Positions 43,296 to 54,608 of a DNA stretch of 64,000 nt are shown piece by piece. The stretch spans positions 4,836,001-4,900,000 of the forward strand of contig NZ_CP011254.1 of NCBI RefSeq assembly GCF_001006005.1. Reading direction: 5' to 3'. The DNA comes from Serratia fonticola (lineage in GTDB: Bacteria > Pseudomonadota > Gammaproteobacteria > Enterobacterales > Enterobacteriaceae). Below the pieces are notes generated by a model that ran no database searches, was not told the DNA's origin, and was given only the letters and a program-made list of their open reading frames with translations. The position numbers and the translations under genes were made by a program. Positions within the stretch are counted from its first letter, which is position 1, and each line of letters opens with the position of its first letter.

Positions 43296-44785
43296 AATAC
43301 TGGCTAGGGCTCGATTGCGGCGGCACCTTTATCAAGGCCGGATTGTATGACGCCGAGGGTAAAGAACTGGGCATTGCCCGCCGTAATCTGGCAATTGTTG
43401 CCCCACAGCCTGGTTGGGCGGAGCGGGATATGCCCGCGCTATGGCAAACCGCCGCCAGCGTGATCCGTGAGGTGTTGGAACACAACGGTATCGCTGCGGC
43501 AGCCGTTCAGGGGCTGGGGATTTCGGCCCAGGGCAAAGGCGTGTTCCTGTTAGATAAACAGGGGCAACCGCTGGGTAACGCTATTCTGTCTTCCGATCAG
43601 CGGGCACTGGCTCAGGTGATGGCCTGGCAACAAGCGGGCATGCCGCAAGACCTGTACGAGCAAACTCGCCAAACCCTATGGACCGGCCATCCGGTTTCGC
43701 TGCTGCGCTGGATCAAGCAGCATCAACCCGAGCGTTACGCCAAGATCGGCAGCGTGCTGATGGCGCATGACTACCTGCGTTACTGCCTAACGGACGAACT
43801 GGCCTGTGAAGAAACCAATATCTCCGAATCCAATCTGTATCAGATGGAGCGCGGCTGTTATGACCCGGCGCTGGCACAGCTGCTTGGCATCGGCGAGATC
43901 ATGTCAGCCCTACCGCCGATTGTCGGTTCTGCCGAGATCGCCGGGCGCGTTAGTGCTGAAGCCGCGGCGTTGACCGGCTTGCAAGTCGGCACCCCGGTGG
44001 TAGGCGGTTTGTTTGACGTGGTATCCACCGCACTCTGTGCCGGGCTGCAGGATGAAACCCGACTCAACGCAGTGATGGGCACCTGGTCGGTCACCAGCGG
44101 GATCACCGCAACGATCGCTTCCGACTCCGGCTATCCGTTCGTTTATGGCCGCCATGCCGAGCAAGGCAAATACATCGTCCACGAAGCCAGCCCTACCTCC
44201 GCAGCCAATCTGGAGTGGTTTTGCCAGCAATGGGGCTTGCAAGATTACGCGCAGCTCAACCGTTGGGTGGCTGACCTACCCAAGGCTGGCAGCCAGTTGC
44301 TGTTTGCCCCCTTCCTTTATGGCTCCAACGCCGGACTGGGATTGAGTGCCAGCTTCTACGGCATCCAGGCCTTCCATCAAAGAGAACACCTGGTACAGGC
44401 GATTTTCGAGGGCGTGGTGTTCTGCCATATGACCCATCTGAACCGTATGCGGCAACGTTTCCCCCAGGCCAAGGCGCTGCGCGTCACCGGGGGGCCTGCT
44501 AAATCGGCTCCCTGGATGCAAATGTTTGCCGACGTCAGCGGCTTACCGGTTGAGCTCCCGCAGGTGGAGGAAACCGGCTGTTTAGGTGCAGCAATGGCTG
44601 CCATGGTGGGCACCGGCGCTTTCAGCGACTTTGCCGCCGCGCAGCGGGCATTGGCTCCACGCATCGAAACCGTTCTGCCAGATCCCGCCGCTCAGGATGC
44701 TTACCACCGTAAATACCAACGTTATCAGGCGCTGGTTGCCACGCTACAAACGCTGCAACACGGCGACTTTCAGGAGGCTTTATGA
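43292..44785 (+). CDS. lyxK: L-xylulose / 3-keto-L-gulonate kinase
   Basis: A 497-residue FGGY kinase (yiaP). WLGLDCGGTFIKAGLYDAEG is the ATP motif. GLGISAQGKGVFLLD, NAILSSDQRA and VTGGPAKSAPWMQMFADVSG are typical of LyxK. It phosphorylates 3-keto-L-gulonate, and L-xylulose in E. coli. The longer frame from 43265 is rejected: the ATG at 43292 gives the same length as E. coli LyxK, has a GGGAG site, and overlaps the transporter stop by 4 bp. It also overlaps the next gene by 4 bp, so the block is tightly coupled. Confidence 0.94.
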   Translation: MKYWLGLDCGGTFIKAGLYDAEGKELGIARRNLAIVAPQPGWAERDMPALWQTAASVIREVLEHNGIAAAAVQGLGISAQGKGVFLLDKQGQPLGNAILSSDQRALAQVMAWQQAGMPQDLYEQTRQTLWTGHPVSLLRWIKQHQPERYAKIGSVLMAHDYLRYCLTDELACEETNISESNLYQMERGCYDPALAQLLGIGEIMSALPPIVGSAEIAGRVSAEAAALTGLQVGTPVVGGLFDVVSTALCAGLQDETRLNAVMGTWSVTSGITATIASDSGYPFVYGRHAEQGKYIVHEASPTSAANLEWFCQQWGLQDYAQLNRWVADLPKAGSQLLFAPFLYGSNAGLGLSASFYGIQAFHQREHLVQAIFEGVVFCHMTHLNRMRQRFPQAKALRVTGGPAKSAPWMQMFADVSGLPVELPQVEETGCLGAAMAAMVGTGAFSDFAAAQRALAPRIETVLPDPAAQDAYHRKYQRYQALVATLQTLQHGDFQEAL

Positions 44786-45438
44786 CCATCAAACCGCGCC
44801 TGCAATTGGCGCTCGATCACACCCGGTTAGATGCCGCTCTGCAAACGGTCGACCGCCTGCATCCGTACGTCGACATCATCGAAGCGGGGACCATTTTATG
44901 TATCAGCGCCGGGATCCAGGCAGTGGGCGCCCTGCGTGAACGTTGCCCACAACATACGCTGGTCGCCGATCTGAAGGTGGCCGATGCTGGAGCTACCCTG
45001 GCCGAACAGGCTTTTTCGCAGGGGGCCAACTGGATGACAGTGATATGCGCAGCCCCCCTGGCCACCATGGCTAGCGCGCTGGAGGTGGCCGAACGCTACC
45101 GGGGCGAAATCCAGATCGAACTGTTTGGCCGCTGGACGTTGGAAGATGCCAAAGCCTGGCGCGATCTGGGTATCAAACAGGCGATTTACCACCGGGGCCG
45201 CGATGCACAGGCCAGCGGGCAAACCTGGGGCCAACAGGATCTTGACACCATGAAGGCGCTGTCCGATCTGGGGATTGAGCTTTCGGTTACCGGCGGGATT
45301 GTCCCGGCCGATTTGCCGCTGTTTAAAGACATCGCCGTGACGGCGTTTATTGCCGGGCGTGCGCTGGCCGAGGCTGCCGATCCGGTGGTGGCCGCACGTC
45401 AGTTCCATACCGCCATTGATGACATTTGGAGATCTTGA
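44782..45438 (+). CDS. sgbH: 3-keto-L-gulonate-6-phosphate decarboxylase
   Basis: A 218-residue enzyme (yiaQ) of the OMP-decarboxylase suprafamily that converts 3-keto-L-gulonate-6-P to L-xylulose-5-[21 protein letters not shown] is the start. [17 protein letters not shown] is the magnesium-binding DxKxxD motif, and [30 protein letters not shown] and [11 protein letters not shown] match UlaD/SgbH. The ATG lies in the lyxK stop (ATGA), and yiaR starts 2 bp after its stop. Confidence 0.95.
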   Translation: MTIKPRLQLALDHTRLDAALQTVDRLHPYVDIIEAGTILCISAGIQAVGALRERCPQHTLVADLKVADAGATLAEQAFSQGANWMTVICAAPLATMASALEVAERYRGEIQIELFGRWTLEDAKAWRDLGIKQAIYHRGRDAQASGQTWGQQDLDTMKALSDLGIELSVTGGIVPADLPLFKDIAVTAFIAGRALAEAADPVVAARQFHTAIDDIWRS

Positions 45439-45439
45439 T

Positions 45440-46300
45440 ATGCGCCAGCATCCGTTGGGAATTTACGAAAAAGCGCTGCCGAAACACCTGAGCTGGCCGG
45501 AGCGGCTGGCATTGGCCAAGGCCTGCGGCTTTGATTTTGTCGAGATGTCGGTTGATGAAAGTGATGAACGGCTGGCACGACTGAGCTGGAGCAAAGAGCA
45601 GCGACTTTCGCTGGTCAGCGCCATGTTGGAAACCGGCATCAATATCCCCTCCATGTGCCTTTCTGGCCATCGCCGCTTCCCTTTCGGCAGCCATGATGAG
45701 GCCACGCGGCAACAGGCTTATCTGATCATGGAACAGGCGATCCAGTTGGCCAAAGACGTTGGCATCCGCACCATTCAGTTGGCGGGTTATGACGTGTATT
45801 ACGAACAGCAGGATGAAGGAACCCTCGCCCGCTTTGCCGAGGGTATGCAATGGGCGGTGGAACGTGCCGCTGCCGCGCAGGTGATGCTGGCGGTCGAAAT
45901 TATGGATACCGAATTCATGAGTTCCATCAGCAAGTGGAAAAGCTGGGATGCCCTGCTGGCTTCCCCATGGTTCACGGTATATCCAGACGTTGGCAACCTC
46001 AGCGCCTGGGGTAACGACGTAGCGGAAGAATTGCATCTCGGTATTGACCGCATCGCGGCCATTCATCTCAAAGACACCTTCCCGGTCACTGAGACGTCAC
46101 CGGGCCAGTTCCGCGATGTGCCATTCGGTGAAGGCTGTGTGGATTTTGTCGCCCTGTTCCGCACGCTGAAACAGCTCAACTATCGCGGTGCATTCCTGAT
46201 AGAGATGTGGACCGAAAAGGCCGACGAACCGGTTGCCGAGATCGTGCAAGCCCGCCGTTGGATTGAACAGCAAATGCAGCAAGGAGGAATGACATGCTAA
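45440..46300 (+). CDS. sgbU: L-xylulose-5-phosphate 3-epimerase
   Basis: A 286-residue TIM-barrel epimerase (yiaR), exactly the length of E. coli SgbU. It converts L-xylulose-5-P to L-ribulose-5-[21 protein letters not shown] is the family start. [40 protein letters not shown] and [10 protein letters not shown] hold the metal and substrate residues. The open frame extends upstream to 45350, but the ATG at 45440 has a GGAG site and begins just after the sgbH stop. Its end overlaps sgbE by 7 bp. Confidence 0.95.
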   Translation: MRQHPLGIYEKALPKHLSWPERLALAKACGFDFVEMSVDESDERLARLSWSKEQRLSLVSAMLETGINIPSMCLSGHRRFPFGSHDEATRQQAYLIMEQAIQLAKDVGIRTIQLAGYDVYYEQQDEGTLARFAEGMQWAVERAAAAQVMLAVEIMDTEFMSSISKWKSWDALLASPWFTVYPDVGNLSAWGNDVAEELHLGIDRIAAIHLKDTFPVTETSPGQFRDVPFGEGCVDFVALFRTLKQLNYRGAFLIEMWTEKADEPVAEIVQARRWIEQQMQQGGMTC

Positions 46301-46995
46301 CTCTGCCACAGCTTAAACAGCAGGTATTGGAGGCCAACCTCGACCTCCCGCGCCACAAGCTGGTGACCTTTACCTGGGGTAACGTCAGCGCCGTTGACCG
46401 TGAACGCGGGTTGGTGGTGATCAAACCTTCCGGCGTGGAATATGCGCATATGCAGGTGGAGGATATGGTGGTGGTCAATCTGGCTGATGGCCAACGCATT
46501 GAGGGCAGTAAGAAACCCTCTTCGGATACCGCTACCCATCTGGCGCTGTACCGCGAATTTGCCGACATCGGCGGCATCGTGCATACCCATTCACGCCATG
46601 CCACCATCTGGGCGCAGGCCGGGTTGGATATCCCTGCCTGGGGCACCACTCATGCCGACTATTTCTACGGTGCGATCCCTTGTACCCGGTTGATGACCGC
46701 AGATGAGATCGAGCACGATTATGAACTGGATACCGGCAAGGTGATTATTGAAACCTTCCGCCAGCGCGGCATCAGCCCAAGCGCCATTCCGGCGGTACTG
46801 GTCAACGCCCACGGGCCGTTTGCCTGGGGCAAGGATGCGCATGACGCAGTTCACAACGCAGTCGTGCTGGAAGAGATTGCCTATATGGGGATTTTTTCAC
46901 GGCAGTTGACGCCGGGGATTGGCAACATGCAGCAGGTGTTGTTGGATAAGCATTACCTGCGCAAGCACGGCAAGAACGCCTATTACGGCCAATAG
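46294..46995 (+). CDS. sgbE: L-ribulose-5-phosphate 4-epimerase
   Basis: A 233-residue zinc epimerase (yiaS, AraD family) that makes D-xylulose-5-P, the exit to the pentose phosphate pathway. [45 protein letters not shown] and [15 protein letters not shown] supply phosphate- and zinc-binding residues. [20 protein letters not shown] is also typical. A GGAGGA site inside the end of sgbU drives it. It is the last gene of the operon, followed by a palindrome and a strong terminator shared with pntB. Confidence 0.95.
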   Translation: MLTLPQLKQQVLEANLDLPRHKLVTFTWGNVSAVDRERGLVVIKPSGVEYAHMQVEDMVVVNLADGQRIEGSKKPSSDTATHLALYREFADIGGIVHTHSRHATIWAQAGLDIPAWGTTHADYFYGAIPCTRLMTADEIEHDYELDTGKVIIETFRQRGISPSAIPAVLVNAHGPFAWGKDAHDAVHNAVVLEEIAYMGIFSRQLTPGIGNMQQVLLDKHYLRKHGKNAYYGQ

Positions 46996-47009
46996 CAGGT
47001 TGAGTAAAT

Positions 47010-47029
47010 GGGCGCAGCATGCGGCGCCC
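47010..47029. repeat. Intergenic palindrome, GGGCGCAGCATGC family, copy 2
   Basis: GGGCGCAGCATGCGGCGCCC, 14 bp after the sgbE stop, differs from copy 1 at one position and is followed by CCTACG as in copy 3. Confidence 0.8.
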
Positions 47030-47063
47030 CTACGGTCGAATATGTGAGAGCTCTAGCTAAAAA

Positions 47064-47100
47064 AATGCCAGCCACTGTGAAGTGGCTGGCATTGTGTTTT
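47064..47100. terminator. Bidirectional terminator between sgbE and pntB
   Basis: AATGCCAGCCAC (47064-47075) and GTGGCTGGCATT (47082-47093) form a perfect 12-bp stem with a 6-base loop. T-rich tails follow on both strands: GTGTTTTT on plus, and six T on minus from the A-run at 47058-47063. Confidence 0.92.
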
Positions 47101-47113
47101 TCCAACAGTGATA

Positions 47114-48505
47114 TTACAGCGCGCGCAGGATCGCTTCCACGCTGGCCTTGGCATCGCCAAACAGCATCTGGGTGTTCTCTTTAAAGAACAGCGGGTTCTG
47201 CACACCGGCATAGCCGGTATTCATCGAGCGTTTGAACGCGATAACGTTTTGCGCTTTCCACACTTCCAGCACTGGCATACCAGCAATTGGGCTGCGCGGA
47301 TCTTCCAACGCCGCCGGGTTCACCGTGTCGTTGGCACCAATGACCAGGACGGTATCGGTGTCCGGGAAGTCATCGTTGATTTCGTCCATTTCCAGCACCA
47401 CATCGTACGGCACACGGGCTTCCGCCAGCAGCACGTTCATGTGGCCTGGTAAACGACCCGCCACCGGGTGAATACCAAAGCGCACCTTGATACCGCGCGC
47501 GCGCAGCTTCTCGGTAATTTCCGCGACCGGATACTGCGCCTGTGCCACCGCCATGCCGTAGCCTGGAGTGATGATCACCGAGGTGGAGTTACGCAGCTGT
47601 TCAGCCACTTCTTCCGCCGTGGTTTCGCGGTATTCGCCCATCTCTTCTGCGTCGCCGGTTGAGGAACCATCGGTACCAAAACCACCGGCAATCACGCTGA
47701 TAAACGAACGGTTCATCGCTTTACACATGATGTACGACAGGATCGCACCGGAAGAACCGACCAGCGCACCGGTCACGATCAGCAGGTCGTTGCTCAGCAT
47801 AAAGCCTGCCGCCGCCGCTGCCCAACCGGAGTAGGAGTTCAGCATCGACACCACCACCGGCATGTCTGCCCCACCGATTGACGCCACCAGATGCCAGCCG
47901 AAGCCAAGAGCAATCACGGTCATGATCAACAGTGCGAACACTTCCCAACCAACGCTGTTGGTACGAACGAACAGCACCATCAGCAGGAAGGAAACCACCA
48001 GGGCAGCCAGGTTCAGCTTGTGACGGTTAGGCAACATCAGCGGCTTGGAAGAGATAATGCCGCGCAGTTTGCCAAAGGCCACGATAGAACCGGTAAAGGT
48101 CACTGCACCGATGAAGATACCGAGGAACACTTCGGTAAGATGGATGTTTTCCATCACCGGTTCCATGGCGATCGTACCGTGATCCAGGTAGCTGTTGAAG
48201 CCGACCAGCACCGCAGCCAGACCCACGAAGCTGTGCAGCACCGCCACCAACTCTGGCATTTCGGTCATTTCGACCTTCTTGGCCAGATACACGCCGATGG
48301 AACCACCGATGATCATCGCGATAATGATCCAGCCCACGTTACCGGAATCCGGCCCGAGGATGGTGGCGATCAGCGCGATCGCCATCCCAGCCACGCCGAA
48401 CAGGTTACCCTGCTTGGACGTTTCATGGCGCGAAAGACCGGCCAGGCTGAAAATAAACAGAATAGCGGCAACAATGTATGCAGCTGTAACTAATCCACCA
48501 GACAT
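47114..48505 (-). CDS. pntB: Proton-translocating NAD(P) transhydrogenase subunit beta
   Basis: A 463-residue inner-membrane protein with about nine membrane segments (residues 1-260) and a cytoplasmic NADP(H)-binding domain III. The fingerprint [20 protein letters not shown] and [20 protein letters not shown], plus [16 protein letters not shown], are diagnostic. With PntA it uses the proton gradient to reduce NADP with NADH. It lies 12 bp downstream of pntA in one operon, and a strong terminator follows. It matches E. coli PntB (462 aa) closely. Confidence 0.97.
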   Translation of the reverse strand: MSGGLVTAAYIVAAILFIFSLAGLSRHETSKQGNLFGVAGMAIALIATILGPDSGNVGWIIIAMIIGGSIGVYLAKKVEMTEMPELVAVLHSFVGLAAVLVGFNSYLDHGTIAMEPVMENIHLTEVFLGIFIGAVTFTGSIVAFGKLRGIISSKPLMLPNRHKLNLAALVVSFLLMVLFVRTNSVGWEVFALLIMTVIALGFGWHLVASIGGADMPVVVSMLNSYSGWAAAAAGFMLSNDLLIVTGALVGSSGAILSYIMCKAMNRSFISVIAGGFGTDGSSTGDAEEMGEYRETTAEEVAEQLRNSTSVIITPGYGMAVAQAQYPVAEITEKLRARGIKVRFGIHPVAGRLPGHMNVLLAEARVPYDVVLEMDEINDDFPDTDTVLVIGANDTVNPAALEDPRSPIAGMPVLEVWKAQNVIAFKRSMNTGYAGVQNPLFFKENTQMLFGDAKASVEAILRAL

Positions 48506-48517
48506 TTTTGCTACCCC

Positions 48518-50582
<2,065 letters not shown>

Positions 50583-51533
50583 ATGAAGCTGAAGACCACG
50601 ATCATCGCATCAGCCTTGTTATCACTTACTGCGCTGTCTGTGCATGCCGCGCAAGAGTTAACTCCTGAGAAAGCAGCGGCCATCAAGCCGTTTGATCGCA
50701 TCACCATTACCGGCCGTTTTATTGCCATCAACGAAGCTGCCGATGCCGTATCCCGCCGTGCAGATAAAATGGGGGCCGATGCCTTCTATATCCAGGACAT
50801 CAACAACAGTAACAATGGCGGCAACTGGCGCGTCACCGCAGACGTCTATCATAAAGATGCCCCAGAAGTCAGCAAAGAGACCAAGTACCGCGTGATTAAC
50901 GGCGTTAAAGAGCTGCCGAAAGATGAAGCCTTCCTGCTTGAACCTTACGATACCGTGACCGTCAGCGGCTTCTACCGCAGTCAGCCAGACATCAACGACG
51001 CCATCTCCAAAGCCGCACAGAAGAAAGGCGCTGCCTCGTTCTTTATCGTGCGTCAGGTGGATGCCAACCAGGGCGGCAACCAGTTCATCACCGCTTATAT
51101 CTATAAAGCCGATGCGCCGAAACGTATGGTGCAGAGCCCGGATGCCGTGCCTGCCGATTCTGAAGCCGGTAAAGCCATGCTGGCTGCTGGTGGTGCAGAA
51201 GCCGCCAAGGTCGAGATCCCAGGCGTTGCCTCTTCCGGCTCACCAGCCCGCGACGTTGGCCGCTTCTTCGAAACTCAGACCTCTACCGGCCAGCGTTACA
51301 CTGTAACCCTGCCGAACGGCACCAAGATCCAGGAAGTGAATAACGTCACCGCCGCGCAGATGGTGCCGTTTGATTCCGTGACCTTTACCGGCCACTTCAA
51401 CAGCATGACCGACGTCTCTACCGAAGTGGCCAAACGTGCCGCAGAGAAAGGCGCCAAGTACTACCATGTGACCCGCCAGTGGCAGAACAAGAGCGGCGGC
51501 AACCTGACCGTCAGCGCCGATCTGTTCAAATAA
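50583..51533 (+). CDS. ydgH: YdgH, periplasmic protein with three YdgH/BhsA/McbA-type domains
   Basis: A 316-residue secreted protein. The signal peptide MKLKTTIIASALLSLTALSV ends near VHA at residue 22. Three DUF1471-type repeats follow (about 28-95, 105-175 and 245-316). Each has the pattern PFDxxxxxGxF...A...KGA...F followed by GGNxxxxADxYK. Proteins of this family affect stress response and envelope properties; YdgH has recently been tied to outer-membrane lipid homeostasis, as I recall. The ATG at 50583 follows AAAGGA; the upstream in-frame start (50565) is not used. A terminator follows. Confidence 0.93.
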   Translation: MKLKTTIIASALLSLTALSVHAAQELTPEKAAAIKPFDRITITGRFIAINEAADAVSRRADKMGADAFYIQDINNSNNGGNWRVTADVYHKDAPEVSKETKYRVINGVKELPKDEAFLLEPYDTVTVSGFYRSQPDINDAISKAAQKKGAASFFIVRQVDANQGGNQFITAYIYKADAPKRMVQSPDAVPADSEAGKAMLAAGGAEAAKVEIPGVASSGSPARDVGRFFETQTSTGQRYTVTLPNGTKIQEVNNVTAAQMVPFDSVTFTGHFNSMTDVSTEVAKRAAEKGAKYYHVTRQWQNKSGGNLTVSADLFK

Positions 51534-51554
51534 TCCCTGCTGTCACCTTGATCG

Positions 51555-51582
51555 AAGGGCTGCCACCGTGCAGCCTTTTTTT
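51555..51582 (+). terminator. Rho-independent terminator after ydgH
   Basis: GGCTGC (51558-51563) pairs with GCAGCC (51570-51575) around a 6-base loop, with flanking weak pairs, followed by seven T. Confidence 0.85.
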
Positions 51583-51762
51583 ATGCCGCTGCTGAATAAG
51601 TTTTTATCCATCGCGCATAACCAATCATTGCATCCGCAAGCATCTCCCCTTAGAATTTGCGCCAATTTTTAGCTCCATTGCCTGCCCTTGCGGTAATTGC
51701 CATGACGTTATGGCTGGCCTGCACGGAACGCATAGTTGTTTATTCTGTCTCGGGATCCATCA

Positions 51763-53154
51763 TTGGAAAGAAAACTTGGTCTTACCGCGTTAACCGCCTT
51801 GGTGCTCAGCTCAATGCTGGGCGCAGGTGTCTTTAGCCTGCCGCAGAATATGGCCGAGGTTGCCAGCCCGGCAGCCTTGCTGATTGGTTGGGCCATCACC
51901 GGCGTCGGTATTCTGTTCCTGGCCTTTGCCATGTTGCTGCTGACACGCCTGCGCCCCGACCTGGATGGTGGCATCTTCACCTACGCCAAAGAAGGCTTTG
52001 GCGAACTGGTGGGCTTTTGCTCTGCGTGGGGTTACTGGCTGTGTGCGGTGATCGCCAACGTCTCTTATCTGGTGATCGTGTTTGCCGCACTGAGCCTGTT
52101 TACTGACCGCAGCGGCACGGTGATCCTGGGGGATGGCAATACCTGGCAGGCGCTGATCGCCGAATCCTTGTTGCTGTGGATCGTCCATGCCTTGGTATTG
52201 CGCGGCGTGCAAACGGCGGCCAGCATCAATCTGGTGGCCACCCTCGCCAAATTGCTGCCCCTCGGCCTGTTTGCCGTGCTGGCCGCTATCGCGTTCCGCA
52301 TGGAGACCTTCACCCTGGATTTCCACGGCGTTGCTCTTGGTACGCCAGTCTGGCAGCAGGTTAAAGACACCATGTTGATCACCCTGTGGGTGTTTATCGG
52401 TGTTGAAGGTGCTGTGGTCGTTTCCGCCCGTGCCCGGCAGAAAAAGGACGTTGGCCGCGCCACCATGCTGGCCGTGATTTCCGCTTTGGCGGTGTATCTG
52501 GTGATCACCCTGCTGTCGCTCGGCGTGGTGCCACGCAGTGAGTTAGCTGAAATGCGTAACCCGTCAATGGCGGTGCTGATGGTTGATCTGATCGGCCCTT
52601 GGGGTGATGTGATCATCGCCACTGGCCTGATCGTTTCGGTGTGCGGGGCCTACCTCAGCTGGACCATCATGGCGGCCGAAGTGCCTCTGCTGGCCGCTCA
52701 ACACGGCGCATTCCCCAAAATTTTTCGCAAGCAAAACCAGAACCACGCCCCGTCAGCCTCTTTGTGGTTGACCAATGGTGCGGTGCAAATTGCGCTGGTG
52801 ATTATCTGGCTGACCGGCAGCAACTACAACTCGCTGCTGACCATCGCTTCCGAGATGATCCTGGTGCCGTATTTCCTGGTGGGAGCCTTCCTGTTCAAGG
52901 TGGCCCGTCAGCGGCAGGACAAGCGGCTGATTTTCGCCGCCAGCGGTGCCTGCCTGTATGGGCTGTGGCTACTCTATGCTTCAGGTCTGATGCACCTGTT
53001 GATGTCGGTGCTGCTGTATGCACCTGGCTTGCTGGTGTTTATGTATGCCCGCAGTGGACATCAGGATGTGAAATTGCTCAACCGACTAGAGAAAAGCACC
53101 GTTATGCTGCTGTTGGCCGCAACCCTGCCGGCCGGATGGTTTATGTTGCATTGA
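51763..53154 (+). CDS. ydgI: YdgI, arginine/ornithine antiporter-like APC transporter
   Basis: An inner-membrane amino acid transporter with about 12-13 membrane segments, 463 residues from the proposed start. ERKLGLTALTALVLSSMLGA and GVFSLPQNMAEVASPAALLI match E. coli YdgI and the ArcD group. GVEGAVVVSARARQKKDVG and WTIMAAEVPLLAAQHGAFPK are also typical. There is no ATG near the start. TTG at 51763 aligns with the E. coli Met (MEKKLGL), and a second TTG is at 51736. A non-ATG start with a weak ribosome binding site suggests low expression. The substrate is not tested. Confidence 0.88.
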   Translation: MERKLGLTALTALVLSSMLGAGVFSLPQNMAEVASPAALLIGWAITGVGILFLAFAMLLLTRLRPDLDGGIFTYAKEGFGELVGFCSAWGYWLCAVIANVSYLVIVFAALSLFTDRSGTVILGDGNTWQALIAESLLLWIVHALVLRGVQTAASINLVATLAKLLPLGLFAVLAAIAFRMETFTLDFHGVALGTPVWQQVKDTMLITLWVFIGVEGAVVVSARARQKKDVGRATMLAVISALAVYLVITLLSLGVVPRSELAEMRNPSMAVLMVDLIGPWGDVIIATGLIVSVCGAYLSWTIMAAEVPLLAAQHGAFPKIFRKQNQNHAPSASLWLTNGAVQIALVIIWLTGSNYNSLLTIASEMILVPYFLVGAFLFKVARQRQDKRLIFAASGACLYGLWLLYASGLMHLLMSVLLYAPGLLVFMYARSGHQDVKLLNRLEKSTVMLLLAATLPAGWFMLH

Positions 53155-53225
53155 TCGACCATTAACGAATTACTGGATTGACCATAGGGGGCACTGCATA
53201 CGGCTAACCTACTGATTATTCAGAC

Positions 53226-53245
53226 GGGCGCAGCATGCAGCGCCC
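53226..53245. repeat. Intergenic palindrome, GGGCGCAGCATGC family, copy 3
   Basis: GGGCGCAGCATGCAGCGCCC followed by CCTACGTTTT lies between the convergent ends of ydgI and the unknown gene. It may act as a terminator for ydgI. Confidence 0.8.
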
Positions 53246-53277
53246 CTACGTTTTGAGCCTGTGTCTGACTCACCCGG

Positions 53278-53694
53278 TTAATTGCCCGCCACCGGTTTGG
53301 CGTTAATGGTGATCCGCTCACCCACCTGCGTCACTATCACCGATTCGCCGCACTCTTTCTCAATGGCGACCAACTGCTCCGCCGCCAGCGGATACGGCAG
53401 TTGAATATCAAACACCACCAACTGCTGCTGCCGGGCCAGATCGATCAGGCGAACAATGTTGACCTCATCGCTGACCTGCGTCGAAACCACCTGTAACGCC
53501 AACTCTTTCAACTGATCCTGACGTGAGCGTGAGTCTGCCACGCGCGATTTCACGACCATACCAAAAATGGGCATCACGCCATAGATTGCATCAATAAAGC
53601 GCCACTGCTTCTTGCAGGAGGCAGATAAAAAATGGGTGTAGTCAAAACAGACTCTCTCACTGCGCGCGACGAATGCAAGATGATCGTTGTTCAT
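53278..53694 (-). CDS. Conserved-looking protein of unknown function
   Basis: A 138-residue soluble protein that I do not recognise. From the ATG at 53694 (AAGGG about 9 bases upstream) it reads MNNDHLAFVARSERVCFDYT. A cysteine pair, one in CFDYT and one in SASCKKQW, is present. The C-terminal half (LKELALQVVSTQVSD, then VNIVRLIDLARQQQLVVFDI, then VIVTQVGERITINAKPV) looks like an alpha/beta fold. The open frame extends to 53826, overlapping the divergent folM start, which is unlikely. There is no signal peptide or membrane segment. The position between ydgI and folM is empty in E. coli. Confidence 0.65.
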   Translation of the reverse strand: MNNDHLAFVARSERVCFDYTHFLSASCKKQWRFIDAIYGVMPIFGMVVKSRVADSRSRQDQLKELALQVVSTQVSDEVNIVRLIDLARQQQLVVFDIQLPYPLAAEQLVAIEKECGESVIVTQVGERITINAKPVAGN

Positions 53695-53814
53695 CTTCGT
53701 TACCCTTCTGGTGGCCAGTGCTGAAATGTCATCGATGGCAAGCGTTATCCGCTTTCTAACGTATAATGGCATAATTACCTTAATGTTTACCAGTTTGCTC
53801 AGGAGCTTTACTCG

Positions 53815-54537
53815 ATGGTCTCTCACAACTCGGCCCCTGTGCTGATCACCGGCGGTGCCCGTAGAATTGGGCTGGCTCTGGCCAAGTCGTTCTTACAGCG
53901 AGGCGTTCCGGTCATTATTGCCTATCGCAGTGAATATCCGGCTTTAGCCGAACTCCAAGACCTTGGCGCAATCTGCCTGCAGGGCGATTTCTCTGCCCAC
54001 GAAGGGATTTATCGTTTTGCCGATCAGGTAAAACAGGTTGCTCCCAAGCTGCGTGCCGTGATCCATAACGCCAGTGCCTGGTTGGCAGAATCGGCCGAGA
54101 CTCCGCCTGAACAGGTAATGGCTTCGATGCTCCAGATCCACGTTTACACGCCCTACCTGTTAAACCAACTGCTCGAACCCTGCCTGCTTGGCCAAGGGCA
54201 AGCCGGTGCCGATATCATCCACCTGACAGATTATGTGGTGGAGAAAGGCAGCGACAAGCACATTGCCTATGCAGCCAGCAAGGCCGCGCTGGACAATATG
54301 ACCCGTTCCTTTGCCCGCAAACTGGCCCCCGACGTCAAAGTCAATGCCATCGCCCCGGCACTGATTATGTTCAACACCGGCGATGATGAAGCCTATCGCC
54401 AGCAGGCACTGACCAAATCCCTGATGCAGATCGCCCCAGGGGAAAGTGAAGTGGTCAATCTGGTGGATTATCTGATGGGCAGCCGCTACGTCACCGGGCG
54501 CACTCACGGCGTGGATGGCGGGCGACCGCTGCGCTGA
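53815..54537 (+). CDS. folM: Dihydromonapterin reductase FolM (SDR)
   Basis: A 240-residue NADPH-dependent short-chain reductase that makes tetrahydromonapterin and has dihydrofolate reductase activity in E. coli. VLITGGARRIGLALAKSFLQ is the nucleotide fold. The catalytic set is in HLTDYVVEKGSDKHIAYAAS followed by K, giving the YxxxK pair. The C-terminal RTHGVDGGRPLR matches E. coli FolM. An AGGAG site precedes the ATG. It lies before rstAB, as in E. coli, without the ydgC gene that separates them there. Confidence 0.94.
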   Translation: MVSHNSAPVLITGGARRIGLALAKSFLQRGVPVIIAYRSEYPALAELQDLGAICLQGDFSAHEGIYRFADQVKQVAPKLRAVIHNASAWLAESAETPPEQVMASMLQIHVYTPYLLNQLLEPCLLGQGQAGADIIHLTDYVVEKGSDKHIAYAASKAALDNMTRSFARKLAPDVKVNAIAPALIMFNTGDDEAYRQQALTKSLMQIAPGESEVVNLVDYLMGSRYVTGRTHGVDGGRPLR

Positions 54538-54608
54538 ATAATGGGCATGGCGCAACACCGAGCAGCGCGCTATGCTGGATGCCGTTTTTCCTATAAAACC
54601 ACCCTATT

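Noticed and set aside
45350..45439. Upstream extension of sgbU
   Set aside because: It runs inside sgbH in another frame. The start at 45440 has a GGAG site and gives exactly the E. coli length.
53695..53826. Longer form of the unknown minus-strand gene
   Set aside because: It would overlap the divergent folM start and its ribosome binding site. The internal ATG at 53694 has a better site.
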